This document shows positions 9,094 to 17,936 of a stretch of DNA of 64,000 nucleotides, piece by piece. Origin of the DNA: Desulfatiglans anilini DSM 4660 (GTDB taxonomy: Bacteria; Desulfobacterota; DSM-4660; Desulfatiglandales; Desulfatiglandaceae); the NCBI RefSeq assembly GCF_000422285.1, contig NZ_AULM01000006.1:62001-126000 (forward strand). Reading direction: 5' to 3'. The notes beneath the pieces are model-generated. The model had not been told where the DNA came from and searched no databases. It worked only from the letters and a program-made list of their open reading frames with translations. The stretch's first letter is position 1, and every line of letters begins with the position of its first letter. Both the position numbers and the translations under genes were made by a program.

Positions 9094-11699
9094 GGGCGTT
9101 TCTTGATCCATCGATCCAGGAAGACCTTTCTCAACAGAGAGCCCCGGAGGTCCGTGTTGCGAAACCGGGCCTTCATGAAATCCACGCCATAGAGGTTCGC
9201 ACCCTGCAAGCCGGCCTCGAAGAGGCAGGCCCGCTGGAGCGACCCCTCGCGCAGGTTGATGCCGGAAAGGTCGGCCCCGGTCAGGTCCGTTTTGACGAAC
9301 CGCGCTTCGACCGCCTTCGCCCTCGCGAGGCTCGCCCCCTGCAGGTTGCATTGGCTGAGGTCTGCCCGGCTGAGATCGGCGCCGTCCAGGCGGGCGCCGG
9401 ACAAATCGAGGCCGCGCAGGTTCGCACCGGCCAAACGGCTCCCCTCGAAGCCGGCTCCGTTCAAGGCGTTCTCACCGGCCGTGCAGAGCCGGCTGAGATC
9501 CGCGCCTCGAAAGGAGACCTGTTCGCACTGCGCCCCGACGAGCACCCCGGCCGTCAGATCCGCTTCGCTGAAATCCACCTCCTGCAAGGTGGTGTTCAAG
9601 AAAAGGGCCTCGCGCAGCACAGCCCCGGCGAAGAGCGCCCCGGACAACCGGGCCTCGATGAACCGGGCCTTGGGCATGGCGGCCCCGCTGAAGTCGACGC
9701 CGTCCATCACGGTCTCGGACAGGTCGGCATCGTCCATCGTGGCTTTCCTGAAAACGCTCCCGCTGACCCGGGCCCGGGTCAATACGGCCTGACGCAGATC
9801 GGCCCCGGTGAAGTCCGCCCCGCTGATCTCGGCATCGCCGAGGTTGCTGCCCTCCATTTCGGCGGAGGTGAAACGGGTTCCCGCCAGGCGGCCGCGCACG
9901 AGGACGCAGCCGCTGAGATCGGCCCCCTGAAGGTTGGAACCCGAGAGGTCCACGCCTTCGAGAAAGGCGTTCTTCAAATCGATGCCGGCCAGTTGGAGGC
10001 CGCTCAAATCGGCGCCGGTCAGGTCCATCCCGGCAAGGGAATCGCCGCGCTCGAATCCCGCCGTGACCAGGGCGCGCAGACCGGCTGCATCGCCGGCCGC
10101 GGGCCGGTCTGCAGGCGGAAAATACTGCCCGTACCGGCGGTAGGACTGATCCAGGAGGGCCTTCGCATCATGGAGCTTCTGCTCGAGCTCCGGGTTGTCG
10201 AGACCCAGTTCGCGCAGACGCGCAATCGTCTCCTCCGGGGAGAAGGCCGGCCGGCCGCCGCCGCTCTGCGCGGCTTCCTTCAATGCGGCTTCACCCTCGA
10301 ACCCGAGCTCCTGCAGGAGGGTCCGAGTCTTCGAGAGCGATTCGGCTTCACGGCGTTCGGCCTCCGCCAGGATTGCATCGAGGTGATCGATCACGGCGTC
10401 GATGTCGGTCGGATCGAACGATAGCTCCTCTGACGGCATGGCGTCCGGCTCCCCCGCCGCCGGATCGAGCCCCAGGGCGGCCGCCCGGGCCTGCGCCTCG
10501 GCGGCCTCTTTTTTGGCCTTTTCCTGCAGCCGCCCGGCCAGGATGTTGTCGCTCGCCTGCAGCTGCCCCTCCTCGCTCTCCTCCATCAGCAGGGCCAGAC
10601 CGGAGCGCTCCCCGTCGGGCATCAGGTCCGTCTCGCGCAGGCTGTAATAGGCGCCTTTTTCCGGGTCCAGCCGGTTTGCGAGGGCCCGGCGGTAGTGTTC
10701 GTCCGGGCGTGGGGCGTCCGCCATCGATTCGAAGGCGATCAAGAGGTGCAGGACATCGTCGGCGTCCGGGTCGGCCACCTCGGCGACTCCGCGGTGGATC
10801 ATCAGGCCCTTTTCCTCCTCGGGGAAGAGCCACACCGTTTCGAGATGGGCCGGGATCTCTTCGAACAGAGGATCCGGTCCCGCCATGCGGTTCATGAAAC
10901 AGCGCGGGCGGATGCCGGGCAGACGCCCCTGCTGGTGGGGCCGGTCGGGGTGCATGTGATCGATCTCGAAGGGTTCATCACCGCTGAACCACCCCTCGAT
11001 CTGCTGATCGGCCGGCGCCGCGTTGAAGATCGTCCAGTCCATGTCGGCGGCGAAACCCGGAAAACGCGTTTGGAGCCACTCCTGGTCGTAGGTTCCGGCC
11101 TTGGAGAACCTTTCGGCCCAGGTCAGATCGAGCGGCCCGAACCCGGCCGGCGGCGGGCGGTCCGCCTGGGAGCCGATCAGCCGGCGCGGGTCCTCGATAT
11201 TGGGCAGCGGCCAGGCGGGGTCTCCTTGCCCGGATGCCACGGGCGCGGCTCCCTTCCCGATCGGGTTGGGGGCATACCCCTCGCCGCCGAAGGCATTCGG
11301 ATACATGATGTCCATCCGGGCCATCGGCAGCGGATCGGTGATCACCCACGCCCCGCTTCGACCGCGCCGCCAGAAGCGGTCGCCGAAGATGTAAAGGGTT
11401 TTCCGGATCGCGCCCAGCCCGCATGCGACCCGGCCCGCAGGGGTCGGGGCGCCGTCCGGGGCGAAATAGCGGCCGGTGATCAGAACCTCGCCCCTGGCCT
11501 TCGGCATTCCGAGGTCGATCACGGCCTCGGGGCCGAGCGCCTTGGCAGCGTATTTCCAGAGATCGATCTCCGTCTCGATCACCGGTTCGGATGCCGCGAA
11601 CGAAAAGAAGGTGAGGAGCCCCGTCGAGAGGTAACAGCGCTCCCCGGCCTCGAAGGTCCTGTAGAGCAGTCCGAGTTTCAGGGGTTTGATCACTTTCAT
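9090..11699 (-). CDS. DUF2169 domain fused to pentapeptide repeats
   Basis: The 869-aa protein has an N-terminal DUF2169 domain (about residues 1-300, with IETEIDLWKYAAKALGPEAVIDLGMPKARGE split by ordinary turns, and LTWAERFSKAGTYDQEWL). A central alpha-helical/charged segment follows (about 380-500). A C-terminal array of about 55 A(D/N)LxG pentapeptides runs from about 540 to 860. DUF2169 proteins act as effector adaptors in other T6SS clusters; here the pentapeptide helix may be the passenger or a rod that presents it. It lies immediately downstream of vgrG and overlaps the next pentapeptide gene by 4 bp. Confidence 0.82.
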   Translation of the reverse strand: MKVIKPLKLGLLYRTFEAGERCYLSTGLLTFFSFAASEPVIETEIDLWKYAAKALGPEAVIDLGMPKARGEVLITGRYFAPDGAPTPAGRVACGLGAIRKTLYIFGDRFWRRGRSGAWVITDPLPMARMDIMYPNAFGGEGYAPNPIGKGAAPVASGQGDPAWPLPNIEDPRRLIGSQADRPPPAGFGPLDLTWAERFSKAGTYDQEWLQTRFPGFAADMDWTIFNAAPADQQIEGWFSGDEPFEIDHMHPDRPHQQGRLPGIRPRCFMNRMAGPDPLFEEIPAHLETVWLFPEEEKGLMIHRGVAEVADPDADDVLHLLIAFESMADAPRPDEHYRRALANRLDPEKGAYYSLRETDLMPDGERSGLALLMEESEEGQLQASDNILAGRLQEKAKKEAAEAQARAAALGLDPAAGEPDAMPSEELSFDPTDIDAVIDHLDAILAEAERREAESLSKTRTLLQELGFEGEAALKEAAQSGGGRPAFSPEETIARLRELGLDNPELEQKLHDAKALLDQSYRRYGQYFPPADRPAAGDAAGLRALVTAGFERGDSLAGMDLTGADLSGLQLAGIDLKNAFLEGVDLSGSNLQGADLSGCVLVRGRLAGTRFTSAEMEGSNLGDAEISGADFTGADLRQAVLTRARVSGSVFRKATMDDADLSETVMDGVDFSGAAMPKARFIEARLSGALFAGAVLREALFLNTTLQEVDFSEADLTAGVLVGAQCEQVSFRGADLSRLCTAGENALNGAGFEGSRLAGANLRGLDLSGARLDGADLSRADLSQCNLQGASLARAKAVEARFVKTDLTGADLSGINLREGSLQRACLFEAGLQGANLYGVDFMKARFRNTDLRGSLLRKVFLDRWIKKRP

Positions 11700-11733
11700 T
11701 CGTTCGACCGGTCAGTGGGCCTTTCTGTCTGTT

Positions 11734-14013
11734 TCACGCGAATATCCTGGCGATGCGGTTGTCGAGCAGGACCCGCTCGCCGAGGACGATCTTGCCGTTG
11801 TCGGACTTGATGCCGTCCTTGCCCAGGTTTACGGCGGCATGGCTGATGGCGATCGCCTTCTGCTCGAGGCCGAGCGAGAGCTTCGTCTCGTTCTTGAATC
11901 CCATGAAGATCTCGATCGCGGCCGCCAGCTTGATCGATTTTTCGAAGCCCTGAACGATGTTGTCCAGCAGGGCGATGTTGCGCGCCTCGGGTCCGTTGAC
12001 CGTGATCGTGCGCGGTCCGTTGACCGTGTAGTTGTCCGTGCCGTTCACCGTGAGGCTTTTCACCCCGGTGATGGTGCTCGTATCGCCGCCCGTGATGCGG
12101 TGCGTATCCCCGCCCGAAACGGTGACTTCCCGCCCGCCGTTGACGGTGTAGGTCTCGCCGCCGCCCTCGACGGTCACGTGCCGTCCGCTCGAGACTGTAC
12201 GCACCTCTTCGCCTTCGAGGAAGACATGTCGGCCCCCCGTGACGTCGTGCGTTTCGCCCCCTGCCTCGATGGTGGTCATCACCCCTTGGCCCACATTCAT
12301 GTTGAGGCCGCCCGTGATGGTGATGTTTTCATTCTGGCCCACCCGCTTGGTCCGCTCTCCGGTGACCCTGACGGTGTCCGTCTGATCCACGGTGAGTTCC
12401 CGGTGCCCCTGCACGATGACGTGCTCCGATCCTTCGGTGAAGATCATCACGCCGGTCGGGCCATCTCCCGGATTCGGGGCGCCGATGCGGATGGAACTGC
12501 GCGCCGTGGGGGTCTGCAGCTTGATCAGCTGTTTGCCGTCGGTATCTTCGGTGTGGATCTGATTGCCGCCGCCGGTGCGGATCATGCACTGGGTCTGGTT
12601 CTCCGAGGTAACGGGGCTCGCCGTCTCCGGGTTGGGCACCGAACCGGCGATGATGGGCCGGTCGGGGTCCCCCCCGACGAAGGTGAGGAGCACCTCCGTG
12701 TCGCGGTGTAGCGGAAAATGCATCCCGTAGTCGGCCCCGGCGTAGGGCTGGGCCATCCGCACCCAACGCGAGGCACGGCCGTCTCTTCGGTCGCTCTGGT
12801 CGAAGGCGAGGCGCACCTTGTAGCGCCCTTCGTCGTCGATCTCCGCGTATTGTCCGTCGCCCGCGGCATCGACCCGGGCGCTCATGGTGCCGAAAAAACG
12901 CGGCTTCGGGGTGGTGCGCTCCGGGCGGTACTGCACGTCGGCCGGAAGGGCGCTGAATCGGTTCACGTAGGTGACGAGCGATGGCTCCTCTGCCCTGGGG
13001 TGGCCCTCGCCGAAAAGGGCGCCGGCCTGGTTCCCCTCGTGCTCGAGTTCGGTCAGCAGGAACCGCCGGTTGCAGCTGTCGCGGTAGTGGCCGGCGAGCT
13101 CGAAGAGGAAGCCGGGCGCGAGGGCTGCAAGGAGGCTTTCCCCTGTGAAGATCTGTTCCCGGCAGAGGATTTCCTCAGCCCGGATGCGCGCCAGTTCGTT
13201 CCCCTCCTCGGGGGTTTTGAAATGTTCACCATAGAGATACACGTCCCCGCGACCTTCGGCGTCGACCTCCGCCTCGGCGCGCAGTTCGAGGTCCGGGCGG
13301 CGGTAGTTGTAGTCGCGGAGGATGACCCGGCGCGGCAGCATCCGCTGCCGGCAGATCAGCGCACGGACCACCTCCTGGTCGCGCGCGGTCAGGCTCGAGG
13401 GCGGCCGGTAGTCCACCGCCCCGCCGGGGATGGCTGCATGGCTGGAAGAGCTGTCCGTAAAGATGAGTTTTTCGAAGGCGTCCGTCTGTTCGAAATAATA
13501 GTAGATCCCTTCACGTTCCATCCATCGGCTGATGAAGTCGAGGTCCGTTTCGCCGTACTGGCAGATGTACTCCCATTGGGGGTAGCTGCGGGTCAGGCGC
13601 AGTTCGTAATCGTCGCCGGTCAGGGCTGCCTGCCGCAGGATCTCCTCGAGGACGTCCGGGACCGTTTTGTCCAGGAAGAGCTGGTTCTCACGGTACAGAC
13701 CCGCCTGCCAGAGCCTCGGCACCAGGACGGCGCGGTAGAAGACGTGCACGTCCTCCTGCTCCAACTGCTCGAAGCGGGCCGGGACGCCGTGGATCACCCG
13801 GGCCTCCTCCTCTTCGGGGCGGAGAATCGTCAGTGCAGCCGGGCTGCGCAATACGGTTCGCAGATCGATTTCGGGGTCGTCCGAGACCAGGGTGATATCG
13901 AACTCGTATGGCCGTGACACGGCCTCCACCCCCCTGAACTGTACGACCTCGAAGGCGTCTTCCGCCAGGGCCTCCGATCGAAACAGAAAGCGGCGGTGAT
14001 CCCGATCAGTCAT
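11734..14013 (-). CDS. vgrG: T6SS spike protein VgrG (TssI)
   Basis: The 759-aa protein starts at MTDRDHRRF. GGAGG lies 8 nt upstream, and the start lies inside the end of clpV (8-bp overlap), so an upstream TTG start is not needed. The N-terminal part is gp27/VgrG-like (EYICQYGETDLDFISRWME is characteristic). An OB-fold follows with GDPDRPIIAGSVPNPE. A long C-terminal gp5-like beta-helix of V-x-G-x5 repeats follows (about 540-690). The last 80 residues look structural rather than enzymatic. It forms the trimeric spike tip that carries the DUF2169/pentapeptide/DUF4150 products encoded next. Confidence 0.95.
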   Translation of the reverse strand: MTDRDHRRFLFRSEALAEDAFEVVQFRGVEAVSRPYEFDITLVSDDPEIDLRTVLRSPAALTILRPEEEEARVIHGVPARFEQLEQEDVHVFYRAVLVPRLWQAGLYRENQLFLDKTVPDVLEEILRQAALTGDDYELRLTRSYPQWEYICQYGETDLDFISRWMEREGIYYYFEQTDAFEKLIFTDSSSSHAAIPGGAVDYRPPSSLTARDQEVVRALICRQRMLPRRVILRDYNYRRPDLELRAEAEVDAEGRGDVYLYGEHFKTPEEGNELARIRAEEILCREQIFTGESLLAALAPGFLFELAGHYRDSCNRRFLLTELEHEGNQAGALFGEGHPRAEEPSLVTYVNRFSALPADVQYRPERTTPKPRFFGTMSARVDAAGDGQYAEIDDEGRYKVRLAFDQSDRRDGRASRWVRMAQPYAGADYGMHFPLHRDTEVLLTFVGGDPDRPIIAGSVPNPETASPVTSENQTQCMIRTGGGNQIHTEDTDGKQLIKLQTPTARSSIRIGAPNPGDGPTGVMIFTEGSEHVIVQGHRELTVDQTDTVRVTGERTKRVGQNENITITGGLNMNVGQGVMTTIEAGGETHDVTGGRHVFLEGEEVRTVSSGRHVTVEGGGETYTVNGGREVTVSGGDTHRITGGDTSTITGVKSLTVNGTDNYTVNGPRTITVNGPEARNIALLDNIVQGFEKSIKLAAAIEIFMGFKNETKLSLGLEQKAIAISHAAVNLGKDGIKSDNGKIVLGERVLLDNRIARIFA

Positions 14014-16771
14014 CTTCCATTCCTCCAAAGTGGATGCGGAAGGTCCCGTCCTCGGCCAGGCCGATGTGGACCGCGGCCGGCGGGGCGGCGGCCCCCATCG
14101 CCCCCAGGATCTCGCGCGAGAGCTGGGGAAGGATGGTCCCGCTCATGATGTAATCCACGTTCCGGGCCCCGGTCTCGACCTCGGTGCAGCGCGCGGCGAT
14201 CTGATCGACGACCGCCTGGTCGTAGGTGAGCTGCATCCGGTGGGTCTCCGCCAGGCGTTTAGCCAGTTTACGCAGTTTGAGCACCACGATGTCCTTCATG
14301 ATCTCCGGATCGAGGATGTAGAAAGGCACCACGGCCATCCGGGCCAGGAGCGCCGGTTTGAAGTGATGGCTCAGGATCGGCCGGATAGCCGCCATCAGGG
14401 TCTCCACGGCCGGGCGTTCGCCGGCGGTGCACATCTCCGTGATCACGTCCGTTCCGAGATTGCTCGTCAGGAAGATGACCGTGTTCTTGAAGTCGATCAC
14501 GCGGCCCTCGCCGTCGGAGAGCATGCCCTTGTCGAAGACCTGATAGAAGAGGTTCATGACCTCGAGGTCGGCCTTTTCCACCTCATCCAGGAGCACCACC
14601 GAATAGGGGCGCTGGCGAACCGCCTCGGTCAGCACGCCGCCTTCGCCGTATCCGACGTAGCCCGGAGGCGAACCGATCAGGCGGCTGACCGTGTGGCTCT
14701 CCTGGAACTCGCTCATGTTGATCGTCACGGTGAAGCGTTCCCCGCCGAAAAGAAGGTCTGCGACCGCGAGGCCCGTCTCGGTCTTTCCGACCCCGCTCGG
14801 TCCGACGAGCAGGAAGACCCCGAGGGGCTGGTGCGGGTCCTTGAGGCCGGCCTTGGCCGCCTTGATCACCTGGCCGATGGTTTGCAGGGCCTCGTCCTGG
14901 CCTTTGATGCGCTCCTGGAGCCGCGTTTCGAAGTCGAGGATGTTGCGTGCCTCGTCGCGCATGACCTTTCCGAGCGGGATGCCGGTCCAGTCGCTCACGA
15001 CCTTGGCCACCACGTCCGGGTCCACCTCGATCCGCACGAGGGGCGCGCCGGCCTGCAGGGCCTCGAGGTCGGTCATGAGGCGGGCCATTTCAGCGCGGAG
15101 CGCCTCCTCGGTCGGTTGCTCCACCCTCGGTTGATCGGCCCCAGCAGGCTCAGCGCCGGCACCCGCCGGCCCCGGGGGAGAAGGCGTGCCGCCTTCGGCC
15201 GGCCCCGGCGGCCCGGGGGAGGGCGCTTCGGGCACGGACGGGGTTTGCAGCATCCCGCTTGCGACCTCATAGAGGGTCCTGCGGCAGGCGATCAAGGCCC
15301 GTCCGAGTTCCTGCTCCTTCAGCCAACGCTCGGTGAGGGCCGCCAGATTCTGCTGGAGTCCTTGCCGTTCAGTGGCGATGGCGGCCTCGCGCTCGGGGTC
15401 GACCGCTATCCCGTGCAGCCGGTCCCGTTCGAGGGCGCGCTGCTCGCGCTCGAGGGCCTGGATCCGGCGCTCCTGATCTTCGATCACATCCGGTTTGGCC
15501 GAGAGGAGGACCTTTACCCTCGCGGCGCTCGTGTCGAGGAGGTCCACGGCCTTGTCCGGCAGCTGCCGGCCCGAGATGTAGCGGCTCGACAGCTCGGCTG
15601 CGGCGGCGATCGCGTCGTCCCGCACGACCACGCCGTGCGCCTCTTCGTATTTCGGCTTCAGGCCGCGAAGGATCAGGGCGGCGGTCTCGACGGAGGGTTC
15701 GTCCAGTTTCACCAGCTGGAACCGCCGGGCGAGGGCCGCGTCGCGCTCGAAGTACTTCTTGTACTCCGACCAGGTGGTGGCGGCGACGGTGCGCAGCTCC
15801 CCGCGGGCCAGGGCGGGTTTGAGAAGGTTGGCCGCATCGCTCCCCCCGGCCGTACCGCCGGCGCCGATCAGGGTGTGGGCCTCGTCGATGAAGAGGACGA
15901 CGGGTTTGGGCGAGGCCTTGACCTCGTTGATGACCGCCTTGAGCCGGTTTTCGAACTCGCCCTTCATACCGGCTCCGGCCTGCAGCAGCCCCATGTCGAG
16001 CCCGAGGACCGAGACGTCCCGAAGGATCTCGGGGACGTCACCCTCCACGACCCGCAGGGCCAGCCCTTCGACCACGGCGGTCTTTCCCACCCCTGCCTCG
16101 CCGACCACGATCGGGTTGTTCTTGCGCCGGCGCGCCAGGATGTCCACCATCTGACGGATCTCGCGATCCCGCCCGAAGACGGGGTCGATTTCCCCGGCGG
16201 CCGCCTTCCGGCTGAAATCGATGCAGAAGCGTGCCAGCGCCGTGGCCTCGCCCGCCGCTTTTTCCTCGCCGGGTTCGGGCCTCGCCCCCGGCGGCGCCTC
16301 GGCGGACCCCTTGAGGATGGTCCAGAATTGGGATTGCAGCGCATCCTTCCCGATTCCGGTCAGGGTGTCCACGTAGGCCCCTGTGGCGAACTGGGTGGGC
16401 TTTTTGAGGAAGGCCAGGAGGATGGCACCCGAGCGCACACGCTCCTCGGCAAGGTCGACGGAGGCCGTCAACCAGGCGTCCTGAAAGAGCTCCATCAACA
16501 GGGGGGAAAACACCGGTTTGGCGGTGTTGCCCGTCCTGAAGGACTCGATGGTCCCGGTGACCGCCTTCTGCACGCGGCCCGGCTCGATGTCGAACCACCG
16601 GCAGATGAGGGCCAGGTCGGACTGGGGTTCTTCGAGGACCTTGGCCAGGAAATGCTCCACGGTGACCTCGTAATGGGTGCGCGAGACACAGAAGCCGGCC
16701 GCCCCCTCGAGCCAGCGGGTGCAGTGCCGGTTCAATCGTCCCAACAGGGCCTTGATATCGACCGTGATCAT
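14006..16771 (-). CDS. clpV: T6SS sheath-recycling AAA+ ATPase ClpV (TssH)
   Basis: The 921-aa protein starts at MITVDIKALL, with GGAGGG 7 nt upstream. It has a Clp N-domain, then AAA-1 with Walker A GEAGVGKT and Walker B VVLFIDEAHTL, a coiled-coil middle domain, and AAA-2 with GPSGVGKT and VVLLDEVEKADLE. It disassembles contracted TssB/TssC sheaths using ATP. One odd point is a Pro/Gly/Ala-rich insert of about 50 residues between the middle domain and AAA-2 (around residues 510-560), which typical ClpV proteins lack or have much shorter. It overlaps vgrG by 8 bp. Confidence 0.95.
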   Translation of the reverse strand: MITVDIKALLGRLNRHCTRWLEGAAGFCVSRTHYEVTVEHFLAKVLEEPQSDLALICRWFDIEPGRVQKAVTGTIESFRTGNTAKPVFSPLLMELFQDAWLTASVDLAEERVRSGAILLAFLKKPTQFATGAYVDTLTGIGKDALQSQFWTILKGSAEAPPGARPEPGEEKAAGEATALARFCIDFSRKAAAGEIDPVFGRDREIRQMVDILARRRKNNPIVVGEAGVGKTAVVEGLALRVVEGDVPEILRDVSVLGLDMGLLQAGAGMKGEFENRLKAVINEVKASPKPVVLFIDEAHTLIGAGGTAGGSDAANLLKPALARGELRTVAATTWSEYKKYFERDAALARRFQLVKLDEPSVETAALILRGLKPKYEEAHGVVVRDDAIAAAAELSSRYISGRQLPDKAVDLLDTSAARVKVLLSAKPDVIEDQERRIQALEREQRALERDRLHGIAVDPEREAAIATERQGLQQNLAALTERWLKEQELGRALIACRRTLYEVASGMLQTPSVPEAPSPGPPGPAEGGTPSPPGPAGAGAEPAGADQPRVEQPTEEALRAEMARLMTDLEALQAGAPLVRIEVDPDVVAKVVSDWTGIPLGKVMRDEARNILDFETRLQERIKGQDEALQTIGQVIKAAKAGLKDPHQPLGVFLLVGPSGVGKTETGLAVADLLFGGERFTVTINMSEFQESHTVSRLIGSPPGYVGYGEGGVLTEAVRQRPYSVVLLDEVEKADLEVMNLFYQVFDKGMLSDGEGRVIDFKNTVIFLTSNLGTDVITEMCTAGERPAVETLMAAIRPILSHHFKPALLARMAVVPFYILDPEIMKDIVVLKLRKLAKRLAETHRMQLTYDQAVVDQIAARCTEVETGARNVDYIMSGTILPQLSREILGAMGAAAPPAAVHIGLAEDGTFRIHFGGMEDD

Positions 16772-16838
16772 GGGTTTACCCTCCATCGACGAATGTCGAT
16801 CTGGTTGCGGCTATCTCGTGGCCGTGATGACTTCCCTT

Positions 16839-17936
16839 TCAACGATTCTCCGCTGCACTGCGCCTCCCGCCGGCCTCCGTGCCGGTGTGAGGCGGGTGGA
16901 CGGCAGGGATTGGAAGCCTTTCGGGAAAGAACCGCACGCTGGCTTCTTCCACCACGCCGCCCGAAAAGGTCCAGGTGTCCAGCCCGAGCCGGGCCCAGGC
17001 CAGACCTCCGAGGCAGACCGGCCTGGCCTCGCCGGCGGCGAGTACCAGTTCGAGGTCGTATTCCAGGGGCTCCGTCACGTAAAACGTCATCAATGACCTC
17101 AGTCGTTCGAAGTCGCGCCCGCCGGGGAGGAGCGCCAGGAAGGACGCAGCGTCGAGGGGGCCTGCGCGGATGCGGAACCGTCCCATCCGGTCCTGCACGG
17201 TTTCACCCAGATAGCTGGTCTTTCCGAGCGCGTTTCCGGCAGATCCCAGCGAGAGGCGTTGATCCGGCGGGATGGGAGCGGTCCTGAGGATGCAGGGGAC
17301 GATATCCATCGGGATGCCGTGAAGCGCGTCCCCAAGAAGGCACGCGAGGCCGAGGGCCGAACGGGGAAACTGCGTGAGGAGCCCGAGGTAGCGGAGCAGG
17401 CCGGAGGCCCCCGGCATGGCATCTCGGAGAACCGGTTCTCCGAGGCCGAGAAGCGCGAAAAGCCGCTCCAGGTCGTCGCTGCTTCGCTCTTCATTGACTT
17501 GGAGAAACAGCCGGTTTTTCATCCAGGCCCTGAAGAGCAGCATGAACAAGGGCTGATTCACGGCGTCGACGAAATCCCGGGTGACCGACTCCTCTGCATC
17601 GGCCTCATCCAGGAGATCCTCCGTGTAAAAGACAGGCAGCGGCGAAGAGACGCCGTACAACCCCAGGAAGTTGGCGGTTACGCGGTAGATGGGCCGCCCC
17701 TGCTCATCGGGGCGCAGTTCTTCGACCCGGTCCACATCGGCTGGCGGAAAGGCCAGATCGAGCTTCGGCCGGATCCTGACGGCTCCGACATCATCCGCGG
17801 GAGGTTTTCGCCCTTCCGGTCCAGGCCGCTGCAGCGTGCGCAGCAGCCGGATCACCTGATAAAAGGCGAAGCGCTGCCCTTCCTCGATCAGGGCGTGTTT
17901 CAGATCAGAAAACGGTCTCCCACCCTGGCCGGCCAT
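16839..17936 (-). CDS. tssG: T6SS baseplate protein TssG
   Basis: The 365-aa protein starts at MAGQGGRPF, with AAGGAG 10 nt upstream. The open frame runs farther upstream, but that part is a shadow of tssF. TssG signatures are present: FAFYQVIRLLRTL near the N-terminus, then NFLGLYGVSSPLPVFYTEDL, then RDFVDAVNQPLFMLLFRAW. It forms the baseplate wedge with TssE, TssF and TssK. It overlaps the 3' end of tssF by 37 bp, which suggests translational coupling. The C-terminal Pro-rich tail is short. Confidence 0.93.
   Translation of the reverse strand: MAGQGGRPFSDLKHALIEEGQRFAFYQVIRLLRTLQRPGPEGRKPPADDVGAVRIRPKLDLAFPPADVDRVEELRPDEQGRPIYRVTANFLGLYGVSSPLPVFYTEDLLDEADAEESVTRDFVDAVNQPLFMLLFRAWMKNRLFLQVNEERSSDDLERLFALLGLGEPVLRDAMPGASGLLRYLGLLTQFPRSALGLACLLGDALHGIPMDIVPCILRTAPIPPDQRLSLGSAGNALGKTSYLGETVQDRMGRFRIRAGPLDAASFLALLPGGRDFERLRSLMTFYVTEPLEYDLELVLAAGEARPVCLGGLAWARLGLDTWTFSGGVVEEASVRFFPERLPIPAVHPPHTGTEAGGRRSAAENR

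Noticed and set aside
14030..17287. Open frame of about 1085 codons on the plus strand
   Set aside because: Antisense to clpV and tssG, both strong family matches; a GC-rich shadow frame.
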